DNA of 49,823 bases from Chromera velia (Eukaryota; Sar; Chromeraceae): assembly GCA_018398765.1 (NCBI GenBank), contig JAHBMJ010001549.1:132324-182146 (forward strand), written 5' to 3'. A model generated the notes under the pieces. That model saw nothing but the letters and a program-made list of their open reading frames with translations. It was not told where the DNA came from and made no database searches. This document shows, in pieces, positions 11,968 through 24,200 of this stretch. The number at the start of each line of letters is the position of its first letter. The first letter of the stretch is position 1. The position numbers and the translations under genes are program-made.

Positions 11968-11975
11968 TGTATATT

Positions 11976-12429
11976 GAACGAATCAACAATTGATTGATAC
12001 ATTGTTATAGTAGAAACCTTCAACTTCAACTTTAGGCTTTGTTTTCCCAGTTTATGCGTTTTATATTATTATATCATATATCACTTTCATGCTCAATCGT
12101 TTATGCTCGGGTTTACCCAGTTTCATTTGAGGCGTATCCACTGCTATTTTAATTCCGCTAGCCTGGCGCTAGGCAATCATAGACCAACTTCGAACAGCAA
12201 TGATATGCGTTGTTTGGGTAACTAGTTGGGTAAGCTAGTGGGTAAGCAGGCAACTCGGAGAGCTGGAGTCGTTTCAGCTTGTTTGAAGGTCCTCAAATGG
12301 AACGGCTATCTGATTCAAGGGATGTGTTTGGCTACGTGTCTTGATCTGCATGATCAAGAGAGAGCGACATAGAAGAGAGATAATGGCGTCACCGCCGACA
12401 CCTGATCACCCGACTAGAGGCCGCGCGCG
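11976..12429. other. Intergenic tail region
   Basis: No gene is seen; this is AT-rich DNA between the hAT-like element and the last exon of the PHD-finger gene. It includes GGTAA-type short repeats near 12215-12250. Confidence 0.5.
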
Positions 12430-13949
12430 TTACCCAGTCAGTCCGACGCCATCCCGCCGCCATTCGGGTCGAAAATTCGTCTTTTGGTTCTTCTGAGCTC
12501 TCGTCCTGCTGCGGGCAGCTGTGTGTCCTTGGTGAACAACGGGAAAGGACAGGCTGCAGAGAAAGCGACAGAGACAAAGAGGGAGCATGAGAGAGAGAGA
12601 GAGTCATGGGATACGTACGGGAAGTGAAGTGAAGCGAAATCAACGAGAGAGTAAACGGTCCGAACAGGCAGCCAGGAAAGCAGGCAGGCAGGCAGACTCT
12701 CCGTATCGATTGCACTTGAGATTTTTCCTTGTCTCCTTTTTCTTTCAGCGTACAAGTACAAGGGACGGCACACAAGAAGTGACACGCACGACGCTCGTTC
12801 AGACTTTGTACACTTGATGATTTGACTCGCCGCTTTCCAGAGGTCGTCCGCGTATTCATCAAGGGGAAGGGGCGGGGGGTAATGGAAGAATCCTAGACAA
12901 GAAGAGAGAAACCTTCTGGTGGGTGCAAGGGGGGGATGCATCCTCTCTTCTTTCTTTTCTTTTTCTCTTCCATCTCTTGCGATGAATCCGTCGAGTACCC
13001 TTCGACTGACACACGATCTGATGCAGTCACTATACCACACCGCAATTTTTCAGACTAATGTTCAGATGGCTGATCATTGCAGAGATACCTCACTTCTTTC
13101 TTCTCCTTCTTCCTTGCTGCTGCTGACTTGGAATCTGCCCTCTCCGGTCGCCAGACTCCCATTTATTCAGGTAGGGTCTCCTGGGCATGGACAAGGCCGC
13201 TGCATGCCGGGAGGGCAAATGGATGGATAAGAGCAAGCTCGCTCGGCCGGTGTGTGCGTGCGTATGTGTGTGTGTGAGAGAGAGAAAGGGGGGGGGNGGG
13301 GGGGGGGGGGAGAAGAGAGAGAGAGGGAGAGAGAGAGAGAGAGAGAGAGGCGCCAGGGGAGAGGCTGCAGAGCCAGAGGTGCCTCAACTGAACGAACGGA
13401 GACAAAATGCAGAAAAAAAAACGGGAGGGAACACAAACAGGGCTGCAAGATATGAATGGAAGAATGAATCAATGAAAGAATGAATGAATAAATGAAGAAA
13501 GTAAGAACGACAGGAAAGTCAACGGACATGTCAAAGCCCATGTGAGGTCTGGAACAACGAGTTAGAATCAAAGGAAGAAATAGAAGAAGAAAAAAAATTC
13601 CAGAGGAACGCAGAAATGCTGAAGAAATTAGGAGAGATTCCAGAAAAGGTGTAAGATCGCAGAAAAAAAGAACAATGCGGACAGACGAACAAACAGCGCA
13701 CCAAAAAAAAAAAAAACGAAATAAGAAAAAACGGACCCACCCTGCAATTCCTGAGGGGAGGACTCGAGGACGCGATTGATCGCCCGACGAGGTTGGTATC
13801 CCTCCTGGGCAAGCAGCTGCATGGAATGGCCAGATAGATTCAGACACAAACAGAATTAAGGAGGGGGAGGGAGAGATTCCAATGCATGCATGTCCTTACA
13901 CCAGGAAAATTTGGCAATGCGAACGCCGACATTCACACACATACACACA

Positions 13950-13990
<41 letters not shown>

Positions 13991-14003
13991 TCACACATTC
14001 ACA

Positions 14004-14040
<37 letters not shown>

Positions 14041-14317
14041 GCAGGCAGAGAGAGAGAGAGACAGAGCCTTGTGCAAGAGAAAATAGGCACCCAGGTTTCC
14101 TTTCCGCACAGAGAACTGCTCCAAGAACGTTACAGGTAGTGAAAAAGAGAAGCCGGATTGGAAGGGTCAAGGAAAGAAGAATGGAAGTGGCAATTTGCAA
14201 AGAGAGTGATACGATTGGTGGAATCGGTTCGTTTTCCCTCCCCTGCACGAAACAAAATGAACGACGGACGGACGGACGCACGCACGGAGACACATACACT
14301 CTGAGAAAGAGAGAGCG

Positions 14318-14349
<32 letters not shown>

Positions 14350-15598
14350 GCACGCCTACACAGGGTTACATGCCGCTATCCTGACGACATGCAGACCTGC
14401 AAAGCGAAGTCCGTTGAGAAAGGAATGCGCATCCCATGGGGTCGAGGTCTCTGGCAGACTGTCATCTTATCTCTCCAGACCGCCGCGAAGTGCCTCATGA
14501 AGTCGACAACTGCAGGCAGCAGTTGGTGCTCTCTCTCACCAAGGGGGATAGAGATGAGATTGATCAACAGCGAGGTAGGTGCTATGATAAATGAATCAAA
14601 GCAAACACACAGCGTCCATATGGAGGCTGGCGTCGCGCACCGAGGAAGAAGGAGTGTGAAGTGGGAAGGCTGGCAGACGACCACAACCACAGCCAGGAGC
14701 AATGCACAGGCACACACAGAGAAGCAAATAACGATGCCGGCCCAGACAGCTTGGCAGAGAGACAAGATGTTTGCATTCGCCCATTCCTTCGCACACTTTC
14801 ACAAACAATCACTTTCCTTAATTTTCGCCGTCTCGCAACAGGCCTATTTGGGCCATACCCCTTTGGCTCTCGGCAGCCAAACTTGTTGCTTGTAATCAAT
14901 CGTTCACTTCACTTCACTTCTTTGCCGACCACCCATGTCAAATCAAAAGGCCGGCCCCCCTTCTTGTGGACCGCCACCTCGCCAGACTACATTTCGTTTC
15001 ATCTTTTTCCAGGAAGATAGGCACCCCACATGTTCTTTAGAAAGATACACAGGCGCAGAGATTGTGAGACAGGCAGACAGACAGACCGAACGCGCACGCA
15101 TAGGAGACTGCCTGGCAGACCGGCAGACAGACACACACAGACAGACAGGAGACGTACGCTCGCTTCTGCTGGCAATGGCCCCCGAGTACGGATTCACGAG
15201 ACGTCGCTTGGTCGCAGCCTCATCGAAAGCGCGCGCACTGAAGACCTTCCGAGGAAGCAGGGACCGCAGCTTCTCTCCCCTTCTCGCTCCTGCACACACG
15301 AAGACAGACCGACATACAGACACGAGCATGCAAGCAGACCGGGTGTACACATATTGACAAAGAAACATGCAATAACGCAGCAAGACAGAAGGTCTCATCT
15401 CCGCCTCGCACTGACAGCTCGTACGTTGTGCTGTACTCAGATGGCAACTGGACCCCCCACCTTCACTTGTCTGGTCAGGCTCTCGAGAGGGAAATAATCC
15501 TCTTGCCTCAGCCCCCTATTAAGCGCTCACCTGTCTTTCTTATTCTTTTCAGGGAAGACACACAAATGAATCGATCGATGGAGAGAAGAAACACAAAA

Positions 15599-15632
<34 letters not shown>

Positions 15633-16293
15633 ACTACAGGGAGAGAGGTAGTAACAAGAGAGACCAATTTACTCATGGATGAACAGAGAACGAAAGAAAT
15701 CCTGCACGGAAGAAGGCAGAAAAGAGGGAGAAGCTTCGGAGGCACGCTTCTCCTCCTTCCCGCCTGCTGTTCGACTAAGCGACCTACGGACCGACTCACA
15801 GACTTACCGACCGACCCTCGTCTGTGAAGAAGATCGCAGGGAGTTTCTGCACCTGGTTGCCCCCACTCACAGAGATCCACCCCATCTTGTTGTTCATCAC
15901 CTGCACACACACACAGCCAGATATCCTTCCATTAAGAACGGACACACTCATGTGTGTTTCTTCGCGCTCTTCATGTCCCCCTTCTCTCTCACAGCGAATC
16001 GTTGGGCGAAACGATGGTGGACAAACGAGAAAACAAAGCGGGCCACAGTCAAGCAAGTGGCCCGGAAAGCGAAGCGCTGGAGGGCACTTAAAACAATTGC
16101 ACTGGGACCGCTTGGGCATGCATGATTTCCTCGAAAATTTTGACGGAAAAGTGCATGCGCGTGCATGGGCTCGAACCCAGGACCTCACCGCGTCGTTCTT
16201 TCGAAAGCCCCAAATTTCGAAGCGTGCGTCAGATAAGTAAGGCAACATACACACACCCATTTACCCCCACCCACCTCTTTCACACCATGCACG

Positions 16294-16356
<63 letters not shown>

Positions 16357-19100
16357 CATCTTTCCTTTTTGTTTTGCGACCAAAAATCAATTTGGGACAC
16401 CGACTCACTCTGGGCTGGCTACTGTGTTCTTCTGTCTGTTCTGCTCTTTCAAATGCGTTCGAGAAGAACGCAACGGACCGACCTCTTTTTCCTTCTCCCT
16501 CTCCTTCTTCAGCTCCGCCCGCTCCTTCCTGCGGGCGCTCTGCGCATGCGCCTGCGGGAGGGTGCACATTTCCAAATGTGAACACACATCCGAATCGACC
16601 TTTTTCCATCGATGCGTGCTGCATACAGGCATTCTTGAAGGGGCAAACGGGAAGAAGCGAAACGAAAGGAGAGAAAAGAAGCGCACAAAGAGGCAGGAAC
16701 CCATAGACACCTTAAGTCCAGAAGTCCACGGAGGAAGCTAAGAAGAAAACGACAAATGCAAAGCAACAGATGCATGACTTGCAAAACCCGGACAGACCAA
16801 CCTGCGCCGCTGCCGCATGGGTAAATCCCATGGTTCGAAGCCTTTCACTTTCCCTGGTGGCTGTCAGCACAGGCTTCTCCTTCTCCTTGTCGACTCCCGT
16901 CATGCCCACCACAGCCGCTGCGGCAGTCCCCAAAGAACCCTGGAGAGGAAGGGCGAGACCTGCCGCTCCCTCTACACCTGCACCCTGAGAGGGCACTCCG
17001 TTCGAAGTGAGCAAGGCGGCAGCAGAGAAGACGGCAGCTGCCGGTTGGGCAGCTGCTTCTGTTTTTGCGATTTTGGAGGCACGCACAGACGACGATGACG
17101 GGCCTGACGTATCCGCCCCAAGTCCTCTCTTGGTTCCACCCTCTGCCGCCTCTCTCTCCGTCTCCCTGGCCTTCGCGTCGCTTTCCCTCTCTTTCTCTCT
17201 CTCCCTCTCACGCTCTCTTTCAGCGAGAGCTTCAGGAAAGAAGAGTCGAAGTCTGCACAGGAAGGGGCGAGCACAGCAAGCCTGTGAAGGGAAGGGGTGG
17301 ACGTGAACAAAACTCAAATGGGCGAAGGAGAGAACCGTTCGAAGGACATAACACGTAGAGCCGCCTTTCGAGCTGTCGTCACATGATGCCGCGCTGCTCT
17401 TTCACTTCATGCATTCAACAGCCAGAATCAACCCACATGAGCGCAGTCAGCTTGTTGATTGTGTCCTTTTTGACTGCTAGAAATAATCTCGGAAGGACTT
17501 TTCACGAGACACACCGACCTCATTGAACAGCACACGGATTTCATTTCCACGCCATGCCTTCACCACCACTCTTCACCTCTGACCATTTCGAAGACCCTCC
17601 TCTTCGAGGGCTCCGGCTCACACACGAATTGTCAAATATAATTTTATATGGATGCGTGTATCCTATTGTAGAACAGAATTTGATGTCAATCAAAGTGGAC
17701 CGACCCACTGAACGACGAACCCCTCATCGTCCAGAAGCTCCTCCACAGAGTGGGGAGCTGAAAGCAAAACGAGGTGGAAGGGGGGAAGGAGGGGAGGAAA
17801 AAATGATCAAACGCATCCACAAGTTTCAGAAGAAGCAGACTTGCCTGAGTCGTGCAGCCCCGTACAAGAAATCGAGGACACGCGAAACAACGGAAGCAAA
17901 ATGTATTAAAACAAAGCCTTAACAGAACCCCCACAGCGATGACGCAAAGACGCAGGTAGACAACACGCAAGACTCAATAGACACGTCTATCACATACGTC
18001 CCTTCTCTACACCGGTCTTTTCATGTTTGTCTTGTCTCTCGTTTTATCTCTCCGCACCATGGCGCCTCGCGCAGGACCAAGACACCTAGAGGAGCCCTGG
18101 GTGGGGGGGGGAAACAAACGAGTGATGTACAATTCAGAAGCAGTGCACGTACGTCACGGATATGAGCAAGTTTAGACGAAGGCAACAATCGACATGATCC
18201 CCCCCCCCCCCCCCCCCCCCCCCCNNNNNNNNNNNNNNNNNNNNNNNNNNNNNNNNNNNNNNNNNNNNNNNNNNNNNNNNNNNNNNNNNNNNNNNNNNNN
18301 NNNNNNNNNNNNNNNNNNNNNNNNNNNNCCCCCCCCAGAGCTTGGCCACGCAGACTCACTTTCGACCAGGTTCCTCGCTGCGAGTGAGTTCTGGATGTCG
18401 CACTGCCGGCACAGCCAGTCGCAGTTGAGCTCTGGGTTGAAGTCCACTCCAACGCACTGCATGCAACCAAAAAATAAATGTGCCCGGCCCCATGCAGACA
18501 CAGAAGACCAGAGAAGGAAAGAACAGGTGGGTAAAAGCAAAAGGACTAGAATGGCGATGTACGGGGAGGTAAAGGGGGAACGAGAAAGTGAAAGAAAAAG
18601 AGGCGCAGCTTTTGAACGAAAAAAAGAAAGGACTTGGAAACGGAACAGAGAACAAAAAGTCAAGCCCTAAAGACATCCCGAAACGGAGACACGACCAACC
18701 TCAGGATGGAACGCGCGCTTGCACCAGCTGCAGGTATGCCAGTCTCCATCGCCCTGCAAAAGTAAGCAGAGAAGAGACAGACGATTGTATCGATACTCGC
18801 AAGATCCAGCCGGGAGTGCGTGCAGGCACGATCATAGAGATAATTCGAGTGCAAGCTTGACCCACGTGGGGCCAGCGCGGGCGAACAAGATCGCTTGGGA
18901 CACACACGAAAAAACAACACCACCCCAAACGAACAAAAAAAATCACTCGTCTGCACTCCAGCCTGCCAGGGCACAAAAAGAACTTTCACCGACTCGCCCA
19001 CTGACCCTGCAGTCTTCGCATACGTACTCTCCGTCGTCGTCTGCCGAGAGCTGCCCCCCCCCCTCCAACAGTCTCCACTGTCTCCGCGGGGTCAGGTCAC
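12430..19100 (-). CDS. PHD-finger protein, multi-exon, partly in an assembly gap
   Basis: A PHD zinc finger, usually a reader of histone H3 tails, is split over exons 19006-19100, 18700-18753 and 18360-18456, all joining in phase 0. Ligands in order are CEDC, CSWC, the His of AFHPE, then C of CVGVD and WLCRQC, giving C4-H-C3 with the conserved Trp. The gap at 18225-18328 follows. Downstream exons on the same strand chain in phase: 16779-17252 (Arg/Glu repeats, then Ala-rich), 16483-16618 (Lys/Glu coiled coil), 15816-15900 (NNKMGWISVSGGNQVQKLP), 15158-15289, 14397-14509, 13741-13816 (FALQLLAQEGYQPRRAINRV across the join, loosely ELM2- or UBA-like), 13128-13199, 12913-13017, 12814-12892 and terminal 12430-12553 (stop at 12430-12432). 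The first exon was not found. That both parts are one gene is inferred from strand and lack of another start. An extra exon near 15447 is possible. Confidence 0.65.
13256..13349. repeat. GT/G/GA low-complexity tract with one undetermined base
   Basis: TG repeats, a long G run with an N at 13297, and then GA repeats lie in an intron of the PHD-finger gene. Confidence 0.9.
13930..14060. repeat. CA microsatellite (ACAC, TTCACAC variants, GA end)
   Basis: Near-perfect CA repeats with TTCACA interruptions, then GA repeats, lie in an intron of the PHD-finger gene. A GCGC/GAGA tract at 14315-14350 is similar. Confidence 0.95.
16286..16355. repeat. CA/GA compound microsatellite
   Basis: CA repeats switch directly to GA repeats, as at 239-295 and 28850-28935. 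It lies in an intron of the PHD-finger gene. Confidence 0.95.
18201..18336. other. Assembly gap flanked by poly-C
   Basis: A block of 104 N (18225-18328) has about 26 C on the left and 8 C on the right. The gap probably reflects a homopolymer that sequencing could not cross. It falls just 3' of the PHD exons, so one or more exons may be missing here. Confidence 0.97.
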
Positions 19101-19707
19101 CTGCAGGCAGGCAGTTGTTGCAGAGGGGATACAAAGAAAGCAAAGAAAGACCCGAAGGGCTAAAAAGAATACCAACGTAGGTTTCAAGCAGGATTTCCTA
19201 GTCCACTATGCCAATTTTGGTCAGGAAGATAAAAAAACGGGCGAAACAATAGCGGCAGATGCAAGTGATAATGAAGGAAGGCGAAAAAGGTGCACGGAGA
19301 CGGGAGAAGTGAACAATCGAGGGGCCTCATGCAGTCTGTGTATACATGTCAAATCATTCGGCTCACCATCGAGAACTCGCAAACGTGCACTCATTTCTCT
19401 TCTGTTACACGGTGAGCTGTGCACTCTCGCCCGCTGCCTCGGAAAAATGAGGAATGGAAGAACAGAGACAAATCGTGCAGGTCAAATCTGCTGCTGATGA
19501 AGTATTGTGGGAGATGGCGGCTGATCTCAGCTTCGTTTCCTCGTGCGCAGCAAGGTCTTGAACCCCGCGGTCTCACTACACCCCACATACTACCGATCTC
19601 GATATCGTTTTCACATGGCGTCACTGCATTTGCTCACAGACTGCCTGAGACTCCCTGTTTCCAAAAAACCTCGCAAAAAACAAGTTTGTTCGCGCGCGAA
19701 GCAAAAT

Positions 19708-19792
19708 GGCCCCGGAAAGCGAAGCGGGGCCGGGTCACTTACAAAACAGAAATACCCCAGCGCATGGCCCCGGAAAGCGAAGCGGGGGGCCC
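19708..19792. repeat. Two hairpin-forming GC repeats
   Basis: The word CCCCGGAAAGCGAAGCGGGG occurs twice. At 19708-19731 the flanks extend it to a perfect 7-bp stem (GGCCCCG/CGGGGCC) around a 10-base loop; at 19766-19792 the stem has extra G. The core CCCGGAAAGCGAAGCG also occurs at 16061-16076 without the full stem. Confidence 0.75.
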
Positions 19793-19803
19793 TTACAAGC
19801 TGG

Positions 19804-20190
19804 CAAGTTTGAAGTGCCTCAACAAACGTAACTGCTGGCCAGAGTAAAACCGTTTCATGATTATAGTGGCAAAACAACAATTTTTTACGTTAATTTTTGG
19901 TCGGCATATTTTTTTCAAATGGCCTACAAGTTTGAAGTGTCTCAACAAACGTAACGGCTAGTCAGTGTAAAACTGTTTCATGATTATAGTGGCAAAATAG
20001 TAAATACACGATATTTTTATATCAATTTTGGGTCAACATATTTTTTAAAAATAGCCCGCAAATTTGAAGAACGTACTTCCTCGCCAGAGTAAAACCGTTT
20101 CATGATTTATAGTTTGCATTGATTTTTGGACAGTAAATTTTGGTTGACATATTTTTTTTAAATGACCCACAAGTTTGAAGTGCCTCAAGA
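19804..20190. repeat. Diverged tandem repeat, period about 110-130 bp
   Basis: Copies begin at about 19804, 19927, 20059 and 20170 with CAAGTTTGAAG or CAAATTTGAAG. They share AGTAAAACCGTTTCATGAT, a TTTTTGG..GACATATTTTTTT block and CAAACGTAAC. Three copies are nearly full length and the fourth is partial. Confidence 0.85.
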
Positions 20191-20330
20191 CTCCAACATG
20201 CTGCGTTACATGCTGTTACATGCATTCTCCTACCTCAGTAGGCCTGACAGCGGCTCTTCTTTTCAATCTCGTTGAAGACTGATTCTCTTTCAGACGTTTC
20301 GAGTAAACGTATTCTACCTCTATCTTCTCC

Positions 20331-20612
20331 TTGTTAGATCAGAAGCAATTCAAAGGTTCCAGAGCGGAAATGTTACGACCAGCCGTAAGACTTCACAAGT
20401 CTCTTCCAGGTCTTTCAATATCTTTTGCCCCTCCGTTAGAGCGTCTGGACATTTCATTTAACTACTTGACAGATGTTGTGGAAGACATGTTCTCTGCGTT
20501 TATTGTTAGGTTTGTTGGGTTAAAGCGGATCTTTTCCTTTTCTAAAGTCGTTATATGTGGAAACTGTAGTATCGGAGACACAACAAAGAGGCCAGATACT
20601 GGTAAGATCTAA
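20331..20612 (+). CDS. Short ORF with one leucine-rich-repeat-like motif
   Basis: A 93-codon frame includes LERLDISFNYLTDVVEDMF, which fits one leucine-rich-repeat unit. No neighbouring repeats, introns or partner exons could be found and the surroundings are AT-rich. It could be a relic of an LRR gene, one exon of a longer gene or chance. Confidence 0.22.
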   Translation: MLDQKQFKGSRAEMLRPAVRLHKSLPGLSISFAPPLERLDISFNYLTDVVEDMFSAFIVRFVGLKRIFSFSKVVICGNCSIGDTTKRPDTGKI

Positions 20613-21284
20613 GAGGGCTAATAAGAGGGTTTCCTTAAATTGTTAACTACAGAGTTGAATAACGAATTGAATAACGAGTTGAATAACCGATTGGTCTGGT
20701 ACATAAAAAAAATGGTTGTACAGCTGCTACTGCATGCATTGAATAAATGATGCAGATGTTCAAAGGTTCATCTAGTCACGATTTTAGTAAAAAACTATTT
20801 ATTATAAACATGCCGATATGAACTCGTACAGTCTTATTGAGTCTTACATGCTTATACATGTTCCCAAAAGCTGCTCTTCAAACTACTTTAAACAAATTTT
20901 AATCATACAATTTGTATCAGTTAATAAATTACTAAAGATTCACCTTTATGAAAATTTTTGATGAATTGAATTGAATTGAGGCAGTTGGCCAGAGCCGAAA
21001 TGGTATATATGCCATGCATTTTACTCTAGATTTTACTTGATAGTGGTAGCTAGAAGCTTGAGATTTACCCTAATTTGCAGTAGGATATGCCAATCAACCT
21101 AGTAGCCATGGCTCAAATGAAAACTTAAGTCCACATCACTATCATCATGATCATTGTCATTTGAGGTATTCATGATGGTAGGAATAGCTAAGAAATCATT
21201 TTTGCTAAATCATTTTTGCCCAAAGTAACTGGTTTCTTGGTATATTTTGAAAGAAAGTAGAGATCGAATGAAACCAAAGGACCG
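20613..21284. other. AT-rich intergenic region
   Basis: No gene is seen. A short GAATT tandem (GAATTGAATTGAATTGAG) lies at 20964-20981. Confidence 0.6.
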
Positions 21285-24200
21285 CTACTGTTCATCACAG
21301 TGCCACCAGACATTGATTCCAAGGAACCGCTGGCCTTCCCGCGACCCGACGACCCCCCTCGATGCGGCCCCTCCCGACCCCGCTCGGAATGAGCACCTGT
21401 GATCCTCTCCTCTAGGAAACCCCCTACACGGCACGTACCCAGACTGCCCCCCACTGCCAGACCCGCTTCCTCGAGAGTCCCTGTGCCATGCGGAACTGCC
21501 CTCCGCTCCCTTTCGCCTGCACGTCACAAAAGAGAAGAACATACTCAATCTTTTCCAATTGTCACCAACGCACATGCACAGCTGATTGGTTTGCGTCCGT
21601 CCAACAAGACTCGATCCGACGGGCTCATTTTGGAAGAGAGAGATTTTCCACAACTCCCGTGCAGTTTCAGACACCATGTTATCCAAAGAGGATCAGAGAG
21701 TGCTTACATACTTGAAAACATCAAGACTTACATTTATATGTGCAATCGTTCGCACCGCCCCCCCCCTCCCCCCACACACACACAAGTACCCATGCATTTG
21801 AATAAATCCATATGTATATGTATATGGACAGAAGGGCAAATCAAGAAAAAGACGGACTGACTGACAGTGCGAAGAAACACTCAAACAACTGTACGGACAG
21901 AAAGACGAAGAAACAAAGAAGGAGCCAAAAGAGGTTTATTCTCACAAGTACATTCCCGCGTTCAAAGAAACATCAGCTTCAAGGAGGCACTTTGCGACAT
22001 GCTCTGACAGGGTCACAGATCCAGGAACCATCAATATCACAGGAAAGAAAGTCGATCTAACCAAAAAAACAAAAACAATTTGGATGCATGCACGAACATA
22101 AGTATCGTCTGTCTCTCTATGAAGGACGCAGAAAGAGTCGCCAACATCCTTACGCGCGCACTTACTCACTCACTCACTCACTCCCACACTCACTTACTTA
22201 CTCACTTACTCAATCACGCAGTCACTCGCTCAAGCACTCACTCAGGCAATTACTCGCTCGCTCACTTGCTCATTCAGTCTCTTGCTCACTCACTAATTCA
22301 GCTTACAAATCACTGATGATGATTCACTCACTGCAAAAGCCTCATGCGAATTTGCCATGCAGCATGGCCGCAAAAACGGAGAAAGATTACGAGACGAAGA
22401 AAACTGGGGAAATGAAAACTAATCAGAGCATCTTTTCTTTGCACACATTTTTTTGACTTGACCATGCACTTACAAAGTTTCTTCGCCAGAGTGATAAAAC
22501 CCATACGGAGTGCACCAAGGCCTTCCCCTCTCTGGACTCTCATGACACCGCGGGACGAGGGGGAGGAGGCCTTTGCCGTTCACCACTCGCCAAGCATTTG
22601 GAATCAACAATTCGATCGCTCGTGCGAGACGGAAGTCTCCTGTGCGTGGTGACCCCAGTGTAAAGAGAGAGACGTCAACGTCTGTCACAACTCCCTCAGT
22701 TGACGCAGTTGAGGAAGGGGAAGAGGAAAATGAAAGAGAAGCATCTTTCTCTCTCTCCTTCTCCCCGACAAGAAGATTTTGGTTCTTCACCCCCCTTTCC
22801 CCTGCTTCTTGAATTCTATTTCCATTCCTTTCAGCGACTGCTGCGTCTGTTTGTGCTGGCAAGCCTGTCGTTTCAAAGGTCAACTTCTCCTCGCTGGAAA
22901 ATTGTACAAATCCTTCTGTCAACTTTGAATGCAGAGACAGAAAGTCGGGAAAGGAAAAAAAGGATGTGCTGTCTTCGTTATCTTCATTCAGAGACGCAGA
23001 CAGAAACTCCAAACTCCCATTTCCCTTTGGACTGGACGCCCCCCACCTCCCCCCCCAACTAGTCCAACTGGAAGAGGAAAAGGAAGAGGAGGCTGCAAGC
23101 ATTCTTTCCGTCCTCTCACTTTGCCTTTGGGGTTTCTGTTTTTTGTTCGTGGAAGAGGACGACGCAGAGGCTGTCTCCAAGAGAAAGTAGAGGGCGGCAA
23201 GAGTAGCGAGTGAACCCCCGAGACCCTGACCAATGAATGTTGTCTGCATGAAAGAGAGATCGAGAGAAGGAACGAAAAACTTTTTCTCATATGTCCATGT
23301 CATACAAATTTTCTCCCCTGAAAATCCACCGAAGTGCACTGTGCTTTACATCTTCACACTTCCCCATGTTCACCATGAAGCCTGAAAGGTGAATCATCCA
23401 ACATCTCTGAGGTCCTGCACATCGAAAAATAAAGTCAACGAAACAACCGACATACCTTGATAGGAAGCTTCGCGGTCCTTCCTTCCTTCACTTTTGCCTG
23501 TAGAAAGTCCCTCAGCCCTTTCCCTGGGCTCTTCGCATCTGAGGATGATCTCCACAGGTTCATCAGGGTCTCGTGATGCAACTGTCCAGCGCCTACTGAC
23601 AGCAACACGCCCCCCTTGTCTCTTTTCTCTCTCGCTCCTGAGGACGGTAATCGCGATGTTCTTCCCGCCCCGCCCTGCCGACTGGACGAAACAGAAGACG
23701 AACCAGTCCCCCCCGGCAGGCCCCCTGCCCTCCGCACTCGGACGTCCACCCGCCGATCTAGCTGGGCATGGAGCTCTGGTTCCCATTCCCACGAGTGTTG
23801 GACCCCATCTGCCCCCCTGAATGCAGTAATGATCTCAAACACCCCCTCCCTTGTTCCCGACAGCACCACTGCCCGAGCCCCTCCGTCACTGTCAAACACC
23901 CGAATGTGACGGTTGTCTTTGAAGTCTTGCAACAGCTTCACACGCTCTGCACACCTCCCCGCCCCCACAGCCATACTGAACGGTACGGCTGCCCAGAGCA
24001 CGACATCTTTGAAACTAAGAGTGCTCCCCGGGAATAATCCTATGTCGAGGACTTCCCCACCTGTTCTATCACCACCCTCAGCAGCTGCAGTGGCGGAGGC
24101 AGCTGCAGAAGCGACACCACCGTCATCGTTGCATTGGATTGGCGACAGAATCGAATCTGTCTGCAGACGTGCAGAACCGCCCACCAAAGGTACCCCCATG

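Larger units (their letters stand above)
19101..20330. other. Region upstream of the PHD exons, holding hairpin and tandem repeats
   Basis: The 5' exons of the PHD-finger gene may start here, but none could be supported. GC-rich sequence to about 19790 gives way to AT-rich tandem repeats and then unique sequence. Confidence 0.45.

Noticed and set aside
15362-15447. A possible PHD-gene exon (LPSEYSTTYELSVRGGDETF)
   Set aside because: It joins the previous exon in phase but has no donor that keeps the next exon open; direct joining of 15816-15900 to 15158-15289 works. Kept only as an alternative.
16150-16230. TGGGTTCGAGCCCA on the minus strand resembling a tRNA T-arm
   Set aside because: The loop has six rather than seven bases, one stem pair fails, and no acceptor, D or anticodon arm could be folded around it.
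19530-19575. GGTTCAAGACC on the minus strand, similar to a tRNA B-box
   Set aside because: No matching A-box or cloverleaf nearby; it looks like a chance word.
22327-22475. An alternative C-terminal exon of the lipase-fold gene (FLRLVIFLRFCGH)
   Set aside because: It is in phase but resembles no family sequence, whereas 21285-21516 provides the expected terminal Trp-rich block. It cannot be excluded without RNA.
23330-23440. A possible extra lipase exon containing MIHLSGFM
   Set aside because: Exon 23456-25075 joins directly in phase to 22474-23243 and restores the expected spacing before the elbow; adding this piece breaks the family order.
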